Origin: Taklimakanibacter sp049323275
GTDB taxonomy: Bacteria > Pseudomonadota > Alphaproteobacteria > Rhizobiales > Aestuariivirgaceae
Length of the DNA stretch: 64,000 nt
Direction of reading: 5' to 3'
Assembly: GCA_049323275.1 (NCBI GenBank)
Contig: JBMOOM010000071.1
Span: forward strand, 4,631-68,630
Below, piece after piece: positions 8,585 to 17,703 of this stretch (its first letter is position 1; every line of letters starts with the position of its first letter). A program made the translations under genes and the position numbers. The notes beneath the pieces are model-generated. The model was not told where the DNA came from. It searched no databases and was given only the letters and a program-made list of their open reading frames with translations.

Positions 8585-10981
8585 TCAGCTCATCAGCTTG
8601 AGCTGGCGGATCGGCCGACCGGGCGAGACGGCCTGGGCGGCGGCCACGATGCCATTCGCGTCGATGCCGTAATGCCGGTAGAGATCGGCGATCGTGCCGG
8701 TCTGGCCGAAATGCTCGACGCCCAGCGAGCGGGTGCGATGGCCATGGACGGCGCCGAGCCAGGCAAGCGTGGCCGGATGGCCGTCGATCACCGTGACCAA
8801 AGCGCAATGCGACGGCACCTCTGAGAGCAGGCGCTCGATATGGCTCCTGGCATGGACGAGGCCATGCTCGCGGGCGCGCTGCGCCGCGGTCCAGCCGGCA
8901 TTCAGCCGGTCGGCCGAGGTGATGGCGAGCAGGCCGACATCGCGGCGGTCTTCCGCCATGAGACCGACGGCCTCGATCGCTTCCGGCGCCAGGCATCCGG
9001 TATAAGCGACGACGACCTGCGCATTGGGGCCGGGCTTTCTCATCCAATAGCCGCCATTGACGATGCCCTCGGCGAGCTCCGGCGTCATGGCGCGTGTCGG
9101 CTGGTCGATCGGCCGGGTCGACAGGCGCAGATAGATCGAGCCGCCCACCGCGTCGCGCAGCCAGGTCGTCTCATCGACCTCGGCCTCACCCGAGCGCTGG
9201 ATGTAATCGAAGGCGAAACGCAGGATGACCGCGAGCTCGTCGACGAAGGCCGGCTCGAAACTGGCGAGGCCGTCCTGCGCCATGCCGATCAGAGGTGTGG
9301 CGATCGACTGATGGGCGCCGCCTTCCGGCGCCAAGGTGACGCCCGACGGCGTGGCGGCGAGAATGAAGCGCGCATCCTGGTAGCAGGCATAATTGAGCGC
9401 ATCGAGACCGCGCTCGATGAAAGGATCATAAAGCGTGCCGATGGGAATGAGACGCTCGCCATTGATCGAATGCGAGAGCCCGAGCGCCGACAGCATGATG
9501 AAGAGATTCATCTCCGCGATGCCGAGCTCGAAATGCTGGCCTTCGGGCGAGAATTCCCAGGCGAAGGTCGAGGCGATGCGCTCCTTCTTGAAGGTGTCGG
9601 CCATCTCGGTGCGCGCGAAAAGCCCGCGCCGGTTGACCCAGGCGCCGAGATTGGTCGAGACCGTCACGTCGGGCGAGGTGGTGACGATACGGCGGGCGAG
9701 ATCGCTGTCGCTCTTGCCGATCTCGTTCAAGAGATTGCCGAAGCCCGCTTGCGTCGAGAGGGTGACGGGCTGCGTGGTGGCGATCTCGGCCGGCACCGCG
9801 ATGCGCGGGCTCACGAGGCGGCGCGTACCCTTTTGATTGAAGGGCGCCTTCTCGAGAAAGGCTTTGAGCTCCGCGACCGGCGTGGCGAGACCTTCGAAAG
9901 GCTCCCATTCATGGCCGGCGCGCACCCGCATCGTCTCGCGCAGGGCTTCCGTCTGCGCCGTCGTCATCAGACCGGCATGATTGTCCTTGTGGCCGGCGAG
10001 CGGCAGGCCGAAGCCTTTGATGGTGTACGCGATGAAGCAGACCGGCCGGTCGTGCTTCTGCGCCGCCGCGAAGGCATCGAGCAGTGACGGCAGATCATGG
10101 CCGCCGAGATTGGACATGAGCCGCGCCAGCTCTTCGTCCGACCTGCGGTCTATCAGCTGCGAAATCGGTCCCTGGTCACCAATATCGTCATGCAGCCTTT
10201 TGCGCCAGGCCGCACCGCCCTGGAAGGTGAGCGCCGAATAAAGCTGGTTGGGACAGCTGTCGATCCAATCGCGCAAAGCAGCGCCGCCCGGCTCGGCGAA
10301 GGCGTCCTCGAGCAGCCTTCCATATTTGAGGATGACGACGTCCCAGCCGAAATTGCGGAAGATCGATTCGAAGCGCTGCCAGAGGCCCTCGCGCACCACC
10401 GCATCGAGGCTCTGGCGGTTGTAGTCGACGATCCACCAGGTGTTGCGCAGGCCGTGCTTCCAGCCTTCGAGCAAGGCCTCGAAGATATTTCCCTCATCCA
10501 TCTCGGCGTCGCCGATGAGCGCCACCATGCGGCCCTCCGGCCGGTCCGCCGCCCAGCCCTTGGCGCGCACATAATCCTGCACCAGCGAGGAGAACAAGGT
10601 CTGCGCGACGCCCAGTCCGACCGAGCCGGTCGAGAAATCGACATCGTCGATGTCCTTGGTGCGCGAGGGATAGGATTGCGCGCCATGCCAGGCGCGGAAA
10701 GCTTCGAGCTTCTCCCGCGTCTGGTTGCCGAAGAGATACTGGATGGCATGGAAGATCGGGCTCGCATGCGGCTTGACCGCGACGCGGTCCTCCGGCTTCA
10801 GCACGGCTAAATAAAGCGCCGTCATGATGGTGGCGAGCGAGGCGGACGACGCCTGATGGCCGCCGATCTTCAGCCCGTCGGCCTTGGGCCGGATGTTGTT
10901 GGCATTGTGGATGGTCCAGGTCGCGAGCCACAGGATCTTGCGCTCGAGATCGGACAGAACGGCCACGCGGGAATCGGTCAT
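8585..10981 (-). CDS. AceE-like thiamine-diphosphate 2-oxoacid dehydrogenase E1 / transketolase-like protein
   Basis: 798-aa enzyme related to the homodimeric pyruvate dehydrogenase E1 (AceE, about 890 aa), somewhat shorter. The ThDP motif begins GDAEMDEGN and ends near DYNRQSLD; GGHQASSASLATIMTAL lies near the N-terminus; the pyrimidine-binding region has FELGIAEMN. Closest known context: Pseudomonas putida MdeB, an AceE-like 2-oxobutyrate dehydrogenase E1 linked to an Lrp-type regulator (recalled, not checked). Here too a divergent Lrp gene lies 131 bp away, suggesting decarboxylation of a 2-oxoacid derived from an amino acid. No E2 or E3 gene is nearby, so it would have to borrow them or act alone. 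Start ATG 10981 has GGAG 8 nt upstream. Confidence 0.88.
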   Translation of the reverse strand: MTDSRVAVLSDLERKILWLATWTIHNANNIRPKADGLKIGGHQASSASLATIMTALYLAVLKPEDRVAVKPHASPIFHAIQYLFGNQTREKLEAFRAWHGAQSYPSRTKDIDDVDFSTGSVGLGVAQTLFSSLVQDYVRAKGWAADRPEGRMVALIGDAEMDEGNIFEALLEGWKHGLRNTWWIVDYNRQSLDAVVREGLWQRFESIFRNFGWDVVILKYGRLLEDAFAEPGGAALRDWIDSCPNQLYSALTFQGGAAWRKRLHDDIGDQGPISQLIDRRSDEELARLMSNLGGHDLPSLLDAFAAAQKHDRPVCFIAYTIKGFGLPLAGHKDNHAGLMTTAQTEALRETMRVRAGHEWEPFEGLATPVAELKAFLEKAPFNQKGTRRLVSPRIAVPAEIATTQPVTLSTQAGFGNLLNEIGKSDSDLARRIVTTSPDVTVSTNLGAWVNRRGLFARTEMADTFKKERIASTFAWEFSPEGQHFELGIAEMNLFIMLSALGLSHSINGERLIPIGTLYDPFIERGLDALNYACYQDARFILAATPSGVTLAPEGGAHQSIATPLIGMAQDGLASFEPAFVDELAVILRFAFDYIQRSGEAEVDETTWLRDAVGGSIYLRLSTRPIDQPTRAMTPELAEGIVNGGYWMRKPGPNAQVVVAYTGCLAPEAIEAVGLMAEDRRDVGLLAITSADRLNAGWTAAQRAREHGLVHARSHIERLLSEVPSHCALVTVIDGHPATLAWLGAVHGHRTRSLGVEHFGQTGTIADLYRHYGIDANGIVAAAQAVSPGRPIRQLKLMS

Positions 10982-11112
10982 CGTCAGCTCCGGAAGGGGA
11001 CCTCAGGCTAACAAAACTGACGCAGGGCTTTTTATCAATTTCAGCTTGTTGGAGAACCTATATTGGCGGTATTCATCTCTTTCTCCTCCTATTTTAGCAG
11101 AATTCACCAAGA

Positions 11113-11574
11113 ATGAAACTGGACGATATCGACCTCAGAATCGTACGGGCGCTGCAGATGGACGGGCGCATGGCGGTGCAGGAGCTGGCCGACAAGGTCG
11201 GGCTGTCGGCCTCGCCTTGCGCCCGGCGGGTGCGCAATCTGGAGAAGGCCGGCATCATCAAGGGTTATGCGGCGGTCATCGATCCGGCCAAGGTCGGGCT
11301 GCCGATCAGCGTCTTCGCCTCGGTCAAGCTCGAGCGCCAGCGCGAGGAGGAGCTCGACCGCTTCGCCCAGGCGATCTCGCGCTGGCCGGAAGTGGTCGAC
11401 TGCTTCCTCATGACCGGGCAGCGCGACTATCTCATGCGCATCGTGGTCAGCGACCTCGAAGCCTATGAGCGCTTCCTGAAGGAGAAGCTCACCCGGCTCG
11501 ACGGCGTCGCCTCGATCGAATCGAGCTTCGCGCTCGGCGAGGTGAAACGCTCGCATGCCTTGCCGGTGAAATGA
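11113..11574 (+). CDS. Lrp/AsnC-family transcriptional regulator
   Basis: 153 aa, normal size. AsnC-type HTH at residues 1-60 (MKLDDIDLRIVRALQMDGRM, LSASPCARRVRNLEKAGII) and an RAM/ligand-binding domain (VVDCFLMTGQRDYLMRIVV). Divergent from the AceE-like gene, which it probably activates in response to an amino acid, by analogy to the MdeR/MdeB pair. Its stop is 2 bp from the convergent ABC ATPase end. Confidence 0.94.
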   Translation: MKLDDIDLRIVRALQMDGRMAVQELADKVGLSASPCARRVRNLEKAGIIKGYAAVIDPAKVGLPISVFASVKLERQREEELDRFAQAISRWPEVVDCFLMTGQRDYLMRIVVSDLEAYERFLKEKLTRLDGVASIESSFALGEVKRSHALPVK

Positions 11575-11575
11575 G

Positions 11576-12646
11576 CTATTGGAAAACCTGCAGTGCCGCC
11601 CCGGGCAATCGCACACGCACTGATTTCGCACCGGGTCGCGAGGCGGATTCCGCCCGCAGCAAATGCGGACCGAGCTTGAAGGTGTGGACGAAACGCGCGC
11701 CCTGATAGCTCGAAGCGGCGATGTCGACATCGAATTCGTTGGGTCCCGCTTTGCCCTCCACGGCGCAGAATTCGATGCGCTCCGGCCTTATCGACAAGGT
11801 GACTGGGCCCGGCGCGAGGCGCCTGGCTGCCCTGGTCGCGGTGATCGCGAGGCCGGAGCCGACGGAAATCTGCATGTCGCTCGCGCCGATCGATGTCAGC
11901 TCCGCCGGCAGCAGATTGCTGGCGCCGACGAAATCGGCGACGAAAGGATTGACTGGGCGGTCATAGACATCTCCGGGCGCTCCGTCCTGGACGATGCGGC
12001 CTTTCTCCATGACGATGATGCGGTCGCTGAGCGACAGCGCCTCGGTCTGATCATGGGTGACATAGATCGTGGTCACCCCGGTGCGCTGCTGCAGGTCGCG
12101 CAGCCAGTCGCGCGCTTTGTCGCGCAATTTGGCGTCGAGATTGGACAAGGGCTCATCGAGGAGCAAAACGCGCGGGCGATAGACCAGCGTGCGGGCGAGC
12201 GCCACGCGCTGCTGCTGGCCGCCCGACAATTCGCCCGGATAACGTCCGGCATAGGTCTCCATGTCGACCAGCGCCAGGGTTTCGGCGATGCGCCGGCGCG
12301 CTTCCTCGCCGCGGATCTTGCGGATCTCCAGCGTGAAATCGAGATTCTGCGCCACCGTCATATGCGGCCACAAAGCATAGGACTGGAACATGAGGCCCAG
12401 ATCGCGGAAGCGCGCATCGACGAAGATGCCGGCCGCCTCGTCATAGAGCACGCGCCCGGACATGGCGATGCGGCCCGATGTCGGCCGGTCGAGGCCGGCC
12501 AGCGCATTGAGCGTCGTCGACTTGCCGCATCCGGAAGGCCCGAGAAGCGTGACGAACTCGCCCTCGGCGACGCGGAAAGAAACGTCCCTCAGGATTTCGA
12601 GCGCGCCGATGCGGCGGCCCAGGGCTTCAACGACGACGTCAGCCAT
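11576..12646 (-). CDS. ABC transporter ATP-binding protein (FbpC/PotA/PhnT type with TOBE domain)
   Basis: 356-aa ATPase. Walker A GPSGCGKST, signature LSGGQQQR, Walker B LLLDEPLSNLDAK, H-loop YVTHDQTEA; C-terminal OB/TOBE regulatory domain from about residue 240 (LSIRPERIEF). The start overlaps the permease 3' end by 8 bp. Third component of a binding-protein importer of the ferric iron / 2-aminoethylphosphonate / spermidine group. Confidence 0.95.
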   Translation of the reverse strand: MADVVVEALGRRIGALEILRDVSFRVAEGEFVTLLGPSGCGKSTTLNALAGLDRPTSGRIAMSGRVLYDEAAGIFVDARFRDLGLMFQSYALWPHMTVAQNLDFTLEIRKIRGEEARRRIAETLALVDMETYAGRYPGELSGGQQQRVALARTLVYRPRVLLLDEPLSNLDAKLRDKARDWLRDLQQRTGVTTIYVTHDQTEALSLSDRIIVMEKGRIVQDGAPGDVYDRPVNPFVADFVGASNLLPAELTSIGASDMQISVGSGLAITATRAARRLAPGPVTLSIRPERIEFCAVEGKAGPNEFDVDIAASSYQGARFVHTFKLGPHLLRAESASRPGAKSVRVRLPGAALQVFQ

Positions 12647-14393
12647 GAAGTTTCACTCCGAAGAGACGGGTGGCGATGAAGATCAGAAGGGCGGTGATGG
12701 CGATCTGGATGACCGAGAGGGAGGCGACGATGCCGGTGTAACCCGGTATCCAGGCGCTGAGCATGGCCATGGAGATGACCTCGTTGCCGGGCCGGTAGAG
12801 GAAGATCGCCGCCGCATATTCCTTGAAGAACAGGATCACCAGCAAGGTGTAGCAGGACAGGAAAGCGGGCTTGACAATGGGGGCGATGATGCGGCGCACC
12901 GTCTGCGACCAGGAGGCCCCGACGATGCGGGCGGCGCGGTCGAAATCACGCGTCACCTGCAGCATGGCCGGCGCCACGATGCCGTAGCCCGCCGGCAGAT
13001 GGCGGATGATATAAGCCAGCGCCAGCACCCAGAGCGTTCCGGCGAGAAAGCCGAAGCCCGGCACCAGGACGATGGCATAGAAGACGCCGAGGCTGACGAT
13101 GAGTCCCGGCACGGCGCGCGGCAGTTGCGCCAGGAGATCGACGAGGCGCCGGAAGCGGAATTCGGAACGCTGCGCCACGAAAGCGAGCGCGCCGATGATG
13201 AGGGTGCCGAGAAGACCGCCGCCGACCGCCAGCAGGATCGTGTTGAGGATCGACCTGGCATAGGTGCCGTTCATGAAGGTCTCGCGGTAGTTCTCGAAAG
13301 TCAGCACATCGAGCGGCGAGATGAAGGGCGACAGCACGCTGACGAAGGAGCGCAGCAGGAGTCCGAAACCAAGCGCCCCGATGGTGAGCCCGACATAAAG
13401 CAGCACCGCGCCGAAAGCCGGCCAGCGCCAGCGGCCGAGACCGAGGGGCTCGAGCCGGCCGCCTTTCGGTCCGATGCTGATGAAACGATGGGCGCGCGCC
13501 AGCAGCATATGCTGCAAGGCGACGAGCAGCGACACCAGGACGAGAAGGATGAGGGCGGCGGCGGAGACGAGGCCGTAATCCGGCCGGCCGGCTTCGAAGC
13601 CCTTGTCATAGATGAAGGTGGTGATGAGCTGGATGCCGACCGGCCCGCCGAGCAGCAGCGGAATGGCGAACATTTCGAGCGCCGCCACCACATTCATGAC
13701 GAAGCCATAGACGATGGCCGGACGCATCAGCGGCAGCGTGATGCGGGTGACGATGCGCAAGGGCCCGGCGCCGGCGATGCGGGCCGCCGCCTCGAGACGC
13801 GGATCCTGCTGCTGGGCGGAGGAGAGACAATAGAGGATCGTCATCGGCACCATGGCGATGCCGGAGATCACCGACAGCCCGGTAACCGTATAGATGTTCC
13901 AGGGCGCCTCGCCGCCGACGAGATTGACGAACAGCGCGCTCACATAGCCGGAAGGCCCATAGGTGAGAATGGCGCCGAAGCCGATGATCAGGGGCGAGAC
14001 GAAGATCGGCCAGAGCAGGATATTGGCGAAGATGCCGCGGGCCGGAAGATCGGTGCGCCCGACCAGCAGCGCCAGCACGGTGCCGAAAACCAGCGAGAAG
14101 CCGATGGAGATGACGCAGAAGACCAGCGTCACCGACGCGAGCTGCGGAATTTCCGGCAGGCCGAAGAGATTGCTGAAATTGGCGAGGGTGAAGGCGCCGT
14201 CCCAGGCATAAAGCGGCACCGCGCTGAAGGCCTGGAGGATCAACGGCGCCAGCGGGATGGCGACGAGAGCGAGGCAGACAAGGCCGATGCCCGATTGCGC
14301 CGCCGTCTCGGCGAGGCTGTCGCCTTGCGATCGCGAGGTCCGGCGCGGCAACGAATCCGCCGCGCCGGAAGAAACGTCGTCTTTCACCGTCAT
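12639..14393 (-). CDS. ABC transporter permease, double-length fusion (SfuB/FbpB/PhnU-V type)
   Basis: 584-aa permease with two complete BPD_transp_1 halves in one chain, about 12 hydrophobic segments. Both EAA loops are visible: EAAARIAGAGPLRIVTRITL near residue 200 and DRAARIVGASWSQTVRRIIA near residue 500. Such fusions are typical of ferric-iron (SfuB/FbpB) and some phosphonate importers. It overlaps the binding-protein stop by 4 bp (ATGA). It forms the whole membrane part, so no second permease gene is expected. Confidence 0.93.
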   Translation of the reverse strand: MTVKDDVSSGAADSLPRRTSRSQGDSLAETAAQSGIGLVCLALVAIPLAPLILQAFSAVPLYAWDGAFTLANFSNLFGLPEIPQLASVTLVFCVISIGFSLVFGTVLALLVGRTDLPARGIFANILLWPIFVSPLIIGFGAILTYGPSGYVSALFVNLVGGEAPWNIYTVTGLSVISGIAMVPMTILYCLSSAQQQDPRLEAAARIAGAGPLRIVTRITLPLMRPAIVYGFVMNVVAALEMFAIPLLLGGPVGIQLITTFIYDKGFEAGRPDYGLVSAAALILLVLVSLLVALQHMLLARAHRFISIGPKGGRLEPLGLGRWRWPAFGAVLLYVGLTIGALGFGLLLRSFVSVLSPFISPLDVLTFENYRETFMNGTYARSILNTILLAVGGGLLGTLIIGALAFVAQRSEFRFRRLVDLLAQLPRAVPGLIVSLGVFYAIVLVPGFGFLAGTLWVLALAYIIRHLPAGYGIVAPAMLQVTRDFDRAARIVGASWSQTVRRIIAPIVKPAFLSCYTLLVILFFKEYAAAIFLYRPGNEVISMAMLSAWIPGYTGIVASLSVIQIAITALLIFIATRLFGVKLHG

Positions 14394-15457
14394 TGCGGCG
14401 TGAAGGCGGCCTTCCAGCGGGCCGTGAACGCGTCGCGATTGGTGACGAGATCACGGTCATAACCGACGATCAGGATGTTCTTCTCGCCGACCTGCTCGAC
14501 GATGCTGCCATAGCTGAAGAAGGGGACATCCTCCTTCTTGATGTCGGGGCGATAGGGCGTGACGCCGTTCTGCGCCAGCGCGATCTGGCCTTCGCGCGAC
14601 AGAAGCGTGTCGAGCAGCAGCTTGGCCGAGTTGGGGCTCGAGGCCGCCTTGGTGAGCGCCAGACCCCGCAGCACGACGGGCGTGCCGTCGGCGGGGAAGG
14701 ACCAGCCGACGAGCTTCTCGGCATCCGGGCGGCTGAGGCGTGGAATGTTGACGCCGGAGAGGAACAGGCCGACGCCATATTCACCGGAGAGAACCTTGTC
14801 GCGGATCGTGCCGGCGCTGCGCTCGGGCCGCGCCGAAGGACCGATCTCCTCCATCAGCGACCATTGATCGGCGCGGTCACGCGCCCAGGTCCAGAACAAT
14901 GACAGGCCGAAAGGATTGGCGGCTGCGTCATAGGTCGAGATCTTGCCCTTGAGGTCGGGAGCGAGTGCGGCGACATCGGCCACCGATTTCGGCGCCTTCT
15001 CGGCCGGCACCACGAATTTGTTGTAGGCGATGATGATCGGGTCGGTGGAGGCGCTGTAGAGGCCGGGGAAAGGCCGGCTCCATTCCGGCAGATCGGCGGT
15101 GTGCGGCGACACATACGGAACCGCCTCGCCCTTGTCGATGAACTCGAGCCAGCGGTCGGCGCCGCCGGTGAGGATGAGATCGGCGGTGCGCGTCCTGGTC
15201 GAGCTCTCGGCGTAATATTTCTCCCACAGGTCGCCGCCCATATTGGTGGCCTCGACCTTGATCCAGGGATATTTCTCGCCGAACAGCTTGAGCACCGGCT
15301 CCCAATATTCGGGCTCGAGATTCGAATAGACGAGAATACCCGCTTCGGCCTTGCTCGCCTCGACGACCGCCGGATCGTCCTTCACCTGCGCCAGGGCAGG
15401 CATGGCCCCGCCGACAAAAATCGCCAGCGCCAGCAAGGCGCCCTTGATGCCCTTCAT
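14390..15457 (-). CDS. ABC transporter substrate-binding protein (ferric iron / phosphonate class)
   Basis: 355-aa periplasmic protein with a Sec signal peptide (MKGIKGALLALAIFVGGAMP, cleavage after ALAQ). The body matches the extracellular solute-binding family that includes FbpA, AfuA and PhnS (GILVYSNLEPEYWEPVLKLF, IIIAYNKFVVP). The tyrosine pair that coordinates iron in FbpA is not evident, so an organic ligand is at least as likely as Fe3+. ATG 15457 has AAGGAGG just upstream. Located between its GntR regulator and the permease. Confidence 0.9.
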   Translation of the reverse strand: MKGIKGALLALAIFVGGAMPALAQVKDDPAVVEASKAEAGILVYSNLEPEYWEPVLKLFGEKYPWIKVEATNMGGDLWEKYYAESSTRTRTADLILTGGADRWLEFIDKGEAVPYVSPHTADLPEWSRPFPGLYSASTDPIIIAYNKFVVPAEKAPKSVADVAALAPDLKGKISTYDAAANPFGLSLFWTWARDRADQWSLMEEIGPSARPERSAGTIRDKVLSGEYGVGLFLSGVNIPRLSRPDAEKLVGWSFPADGTPVVLRGLALTKAASSPNSAKLLLDTLLSREGQIALAQNGVTPYRPDIKKEDVPFFSYGSIVEQVGEKNILIVGYDRDLVTNRDAFTARWKAAFTPQ

Positions 15458-15470
15458 GTCTTCCTCCTTG

Positions 15471-16196
15471 TTATTCCGATTTTTGTCCGCCGGCCGGAGC
15501 CGCAGTCTGCTCCTGCTCGGCGATAGTGCGCTCCAGGATGGCGCGCGAATGATCGATGTGCCGGCGCATCAGGAGCGCCGCCAGCTCGCCGTCGCGATGC
15601 TTCAGCGCCTCGAGAATGGCGACATGCTCGAAATGCGCCGCGCGGCTGCGCTCCGACAAGGTCTTCCACGCGCTGTGATAATAGCTGCGGGCGTGGCGCC
15701 AGAGATCGCGCGAGAGAAGACGCAGCAATTCGTCATTGCCGGCGATCTCGGCGAGACGCGTGTGGAAGTCGCGAATGGGCGGCAGACGGCGCTGGCGGTC
15801 GCGTTCGATCCCATCGATCTGCTCGCCCTCGGCGGCGAGCATCGCTTCGAGCGCGGCAATGTCCTCTTGCGTGATGCGTTGCGCGGCGCGCTGGCAGGCG
15901 ATCGCCTCGAGCGCGGCGCGAATCTCATAGAGATCGGCGATCATTTTCAGCGTCAGCTGGATGACCCTGACCCCGCTATAGGGCAGGCGCTCGATGAGGC
16001 GGCGCTCCTCCAGGAGCCGTAGCGCCTCGCGCAGGGGCGCCCGGCTGACCCCGAAACGGGCGGCGAGCTCTGATTCGCGGAGACGGGCGCCGCCGGGCAG
16101 GTCGCCCGAAATGATGGCGTCGGAAATGACCCGGACGATCCGGTCGGAAAGCGGCGCGTCGCCATCTTCCGGAATTTGATTGTCGACAATTTGCAT
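15471..16196 (-). CDS. GntR-family regulator, FCD subfamily
   Basis: 241 aa: GntR winged helix at residues 14-80 (SDRIVRVISDAIISGDLPGG, RFGVSRAPLREALRLLEERR) and FCD domain (LYEIRAALEAIACQ, RDFHTRLAEIAGNDE, HFEHVAILEAL). First gene of the operon with the fused-permease ABC transporter and divergent from the AtuA/DUF4387 genes, so it may control both. A perfect 12-nt palindrome lies in its own first codons and a related half site lies upstream, in line with autoregulation. The C-terminal tail is Gln/Ala/Pro-rich and unremarkable. Confidence 0.93.
   Translation of the reverse strand: MQIVDNQIPEDGDAPLSDRIVRVISDAIISGDLPGGARLRESELAARFGVSRAPLREALRLLEERRLIERLPYSGVRVIQLTLKMIADLYEIRAALEAIACQRAAQRITQEDIAALEAMLAAEGEQIDGIERDRQRRLPPIRDFHTRLAEIAGNDELLRLLSRDLWRHARSYYHSAWKTLSERSRAAHFEHVAILEALKHRDGELAALLMRRHIDHSRAILERTIAEQEQTAAPAGGQKSE
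16179..16190. promoter_or_regulatory. Candidate FCD-GntR operator inside the regulator start region
   Basis: The perfect palindrome ATTGTCGACAAT, of the TTGT-N2-ACAA form close to FCD-GntR operators, overlaps codons 3-6 of the regulator. A second GGTCGACAAT sequence occurs at 16254-16263 in the divergent region. Two related sites flanking the promoter region favour a real operator over chance. Binding is inferred. Confidence 0.45.
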
Positions 16197-16305
16197 GGAT
16201 CAGACTATCAGATTTCAGAAAACTGCTGTCAATAGCGAATCTACAGAAATTCTGGTCGACAATCGTGATCAAACTCGCCAGAGATAGACCAAACCCGCCT
16301 CTCAC

Positions 16306-16310
16306 AGGAG
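16306..16310 (+). promoter_or_regulatory. Ribosome-binding site that fixes a TTG start for the AtuA-type gene
   Basis: AGGAG lies 5 nt before the TTG at 16316. The upstream in-frame GTG at 16265 has no such site and would add 17 residues (IKLARDRPNPP...) not seen at the start of this family, whereas the TTG start gives the usual VKFLCSSGAVGSG beginning. Confidence 0.7.
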
Positions 16311-16315
16311 CGATC

Positions 16316-17689
16316 TTGCCGGTAAAATTCCTCTGCTCTTCCGGGGCCGTCGGCTCCGGCATAGACCTTCCCTCCTTTCGCGAAGGCCTCGCCCGCCAGC
16401 CGGATTTCGTCGCCTCGGATGCCGGCACGATCGATGCCGGTCCCTATCACCTGGGCGCCGGCACCGGCGCCTATGCCTATGAGGCGATCCGGCACGATCT
16501 CGACATCCTGCTCGGCGAGGTTCCGCGCGGCACGCCGATCCTGATCGGCTCGGCCGACACCGCCGGGGGCGATCCGCATGTCGACCGGACGCTCGATGTG
16601 GTGCGCGACGTGGTCTCGGCGCGCAAGCTCGAACGCTTGCGCGTCGCCGTCATCCGCTCGGAGCAGAGCAAGGACTATCTCAAGAAGATGCTGCGCCAGG
16701 GGCGCATCAGGCCGCTCGAGAATGCGCCGCAATTCGATGAGGATACGATCGAGCGCAGCACGCGCATCGTCGGCATGATGGGGGCCGAGCCGCTGCAGCA
16801 GGCGCTCAGCCACGATGTCGATCTCGTGCTGGCGGGACGCTGCAGCGATTCAGCCCTCTTCGCCGCCCTGCCGATCAAACGCGGCATTCCGGAAGGCCTC
16901 GCCTGGCATGCCGGCAAGGTGGTCGAATGCGGCACGCTGACCTGCGAGACCTATCGGCGCGGCACCATGTATGGCGAGCTCACGCAGGATCATGCGATCA
17001 TCACGCCGCTCGGCCGCGATCTGCGCTGCACGCCGCAAAGCGTCGCCTCGCACAGCCTCTATGAAAATGGCGATCCCTATCTGCATCGCGAATGCTCAGG
17101 GACGCTCGACCTCACCCATGCGCGCGTCACCCAGCACGATCCGGTGAGCGTAAAAATCTCGGGCTCGGGCTATATCCCGGCCGATCAATACAGCGTGAAG
17201 CTCGAAGGTGTCGAGCTCGCCGGCTATCAGACGGTGATCGTCGGCGGCATCCGCGATCCCTTCATCATCCGGCAGTTCGACAGCTGGATCGGCGAGGTGA
17301 AGGCGGAGATCACGGAGCGGGTCGGCAAGCTGCTCGGCAATCGCCTCAATGCCTCCGACTGGCGCATCGACGTCCATGCCTACGGCCGCAATGCGGTGAT
17401 GGGCGGGCGCGAGCCGAAGCTCGAGGAATTGCCGCATGAGATCGGCCTCGTCGTCTGCCTCAGCGCGCCGACGCAGGAGCTCGCCACCAAGATCGCCGAG
17501 CTCAGCCGGCAGCCCTTGCTGCATCATCCGATCCCCGAATGGTCGGGCTCCATCACCGGCTTCGCCTGCCTGTTCAACCGCGCCTATATCGAGCGCGGAC
17601 CCTATTGGCGCTTCTGCGTCCACCATGTCGTGCTGCCGCACGATCCGATGGAGATGTTCCGCCTGGACGTCGTGACGCTTTCCGCCTGA
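16316..17689 (+). CDS. AtuA-type protein (acyclic terpene utilisation family, DUF1446)
   Basis: 457 aa from TTG 16316. Recognisable family features: an N-terminal glycine-rich SSGAVGSG motif, DAGTIDAGPYHLGAG, IGSADTAGGDPHV, VLAGRCSDSALFAALP and the later KISGSGYIPADQY region. Family members work with AtuC/AtuF-like carboxylases or stand alone in catabolic clusters; biochemistry is poorly known. The next gene encodes DUF4387, which is often the detached C-terminal part or obligate partner of AtuA. Divergent from an FCD-GntR regulator. Here it is probably part of organic-acid rather than terpene catabolism, since no terpene-specific genes are near. Confidence 0.85.
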   Translation: MPVKFLCSSGAVGSGIDLPSFREGLARQPDFVASDAGTIDAGPYHLGAGTGAYAYEAIRHDLDILLGEVPRGTPILIGSADTAGGDPHVDRTLDVVRDVVSARKLERLRVAVIRSEQSKDYLKKMLRQGRIRPLENAPQFDEDTIERSTRIVGMMGAEPLQQALSHDVDLVLAGRCSDSALFAALPIKRGIPEGLAWHAGKVVECGTLTCETYRRGTMYGELTQDHAIITPLGRDLRCTPQSVASHSLYENGDPYLHRECSGTLDLTHARVTQHDPVSVKISGSGYIPADQYSVKLEGVELAGYQTVIVGGIRDPFIIRQFDSWIGEVKAEITERVGKLLGNRLNASDWRIDVHAYGRNAVMGGREPKLEELPHEIGLVVCLSAPTQELATKIAELSRQPLLHHPIPEWSGSITGFACLFNRAYIERGPYWRFCVHHVVLPHDPMEMFRLDVVTLSA

Positions 17690-17703
17690 CCGCAAGGACT
17701 TCC

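Noticed and set aside
8840..10087. Plus-strand frame of 415 residues in the AceE-like gene
   Set aside because: Antisense shadow; the minus-strand frame has ThDP motifs and full length.
12462..14462. Long plus-strand reading frame (666 residues) over the fused permease gene
   Set aside because: Composition is very rich in Asp, Glu, Gly, His and Arg with no domain, as expected from the complement of a hydrophobic high-GC gene; the minus-strand permease has clear family motifs.
11576..15457. Ferric-iron importer assignment
   Set aside because: Architecture fits FbpABC, but the iron-binding tyrosine pair is not recognisable in the binding protein, and a GntR-FCD rather than Fur-type context argues for an organic ligand; left as class-level call.
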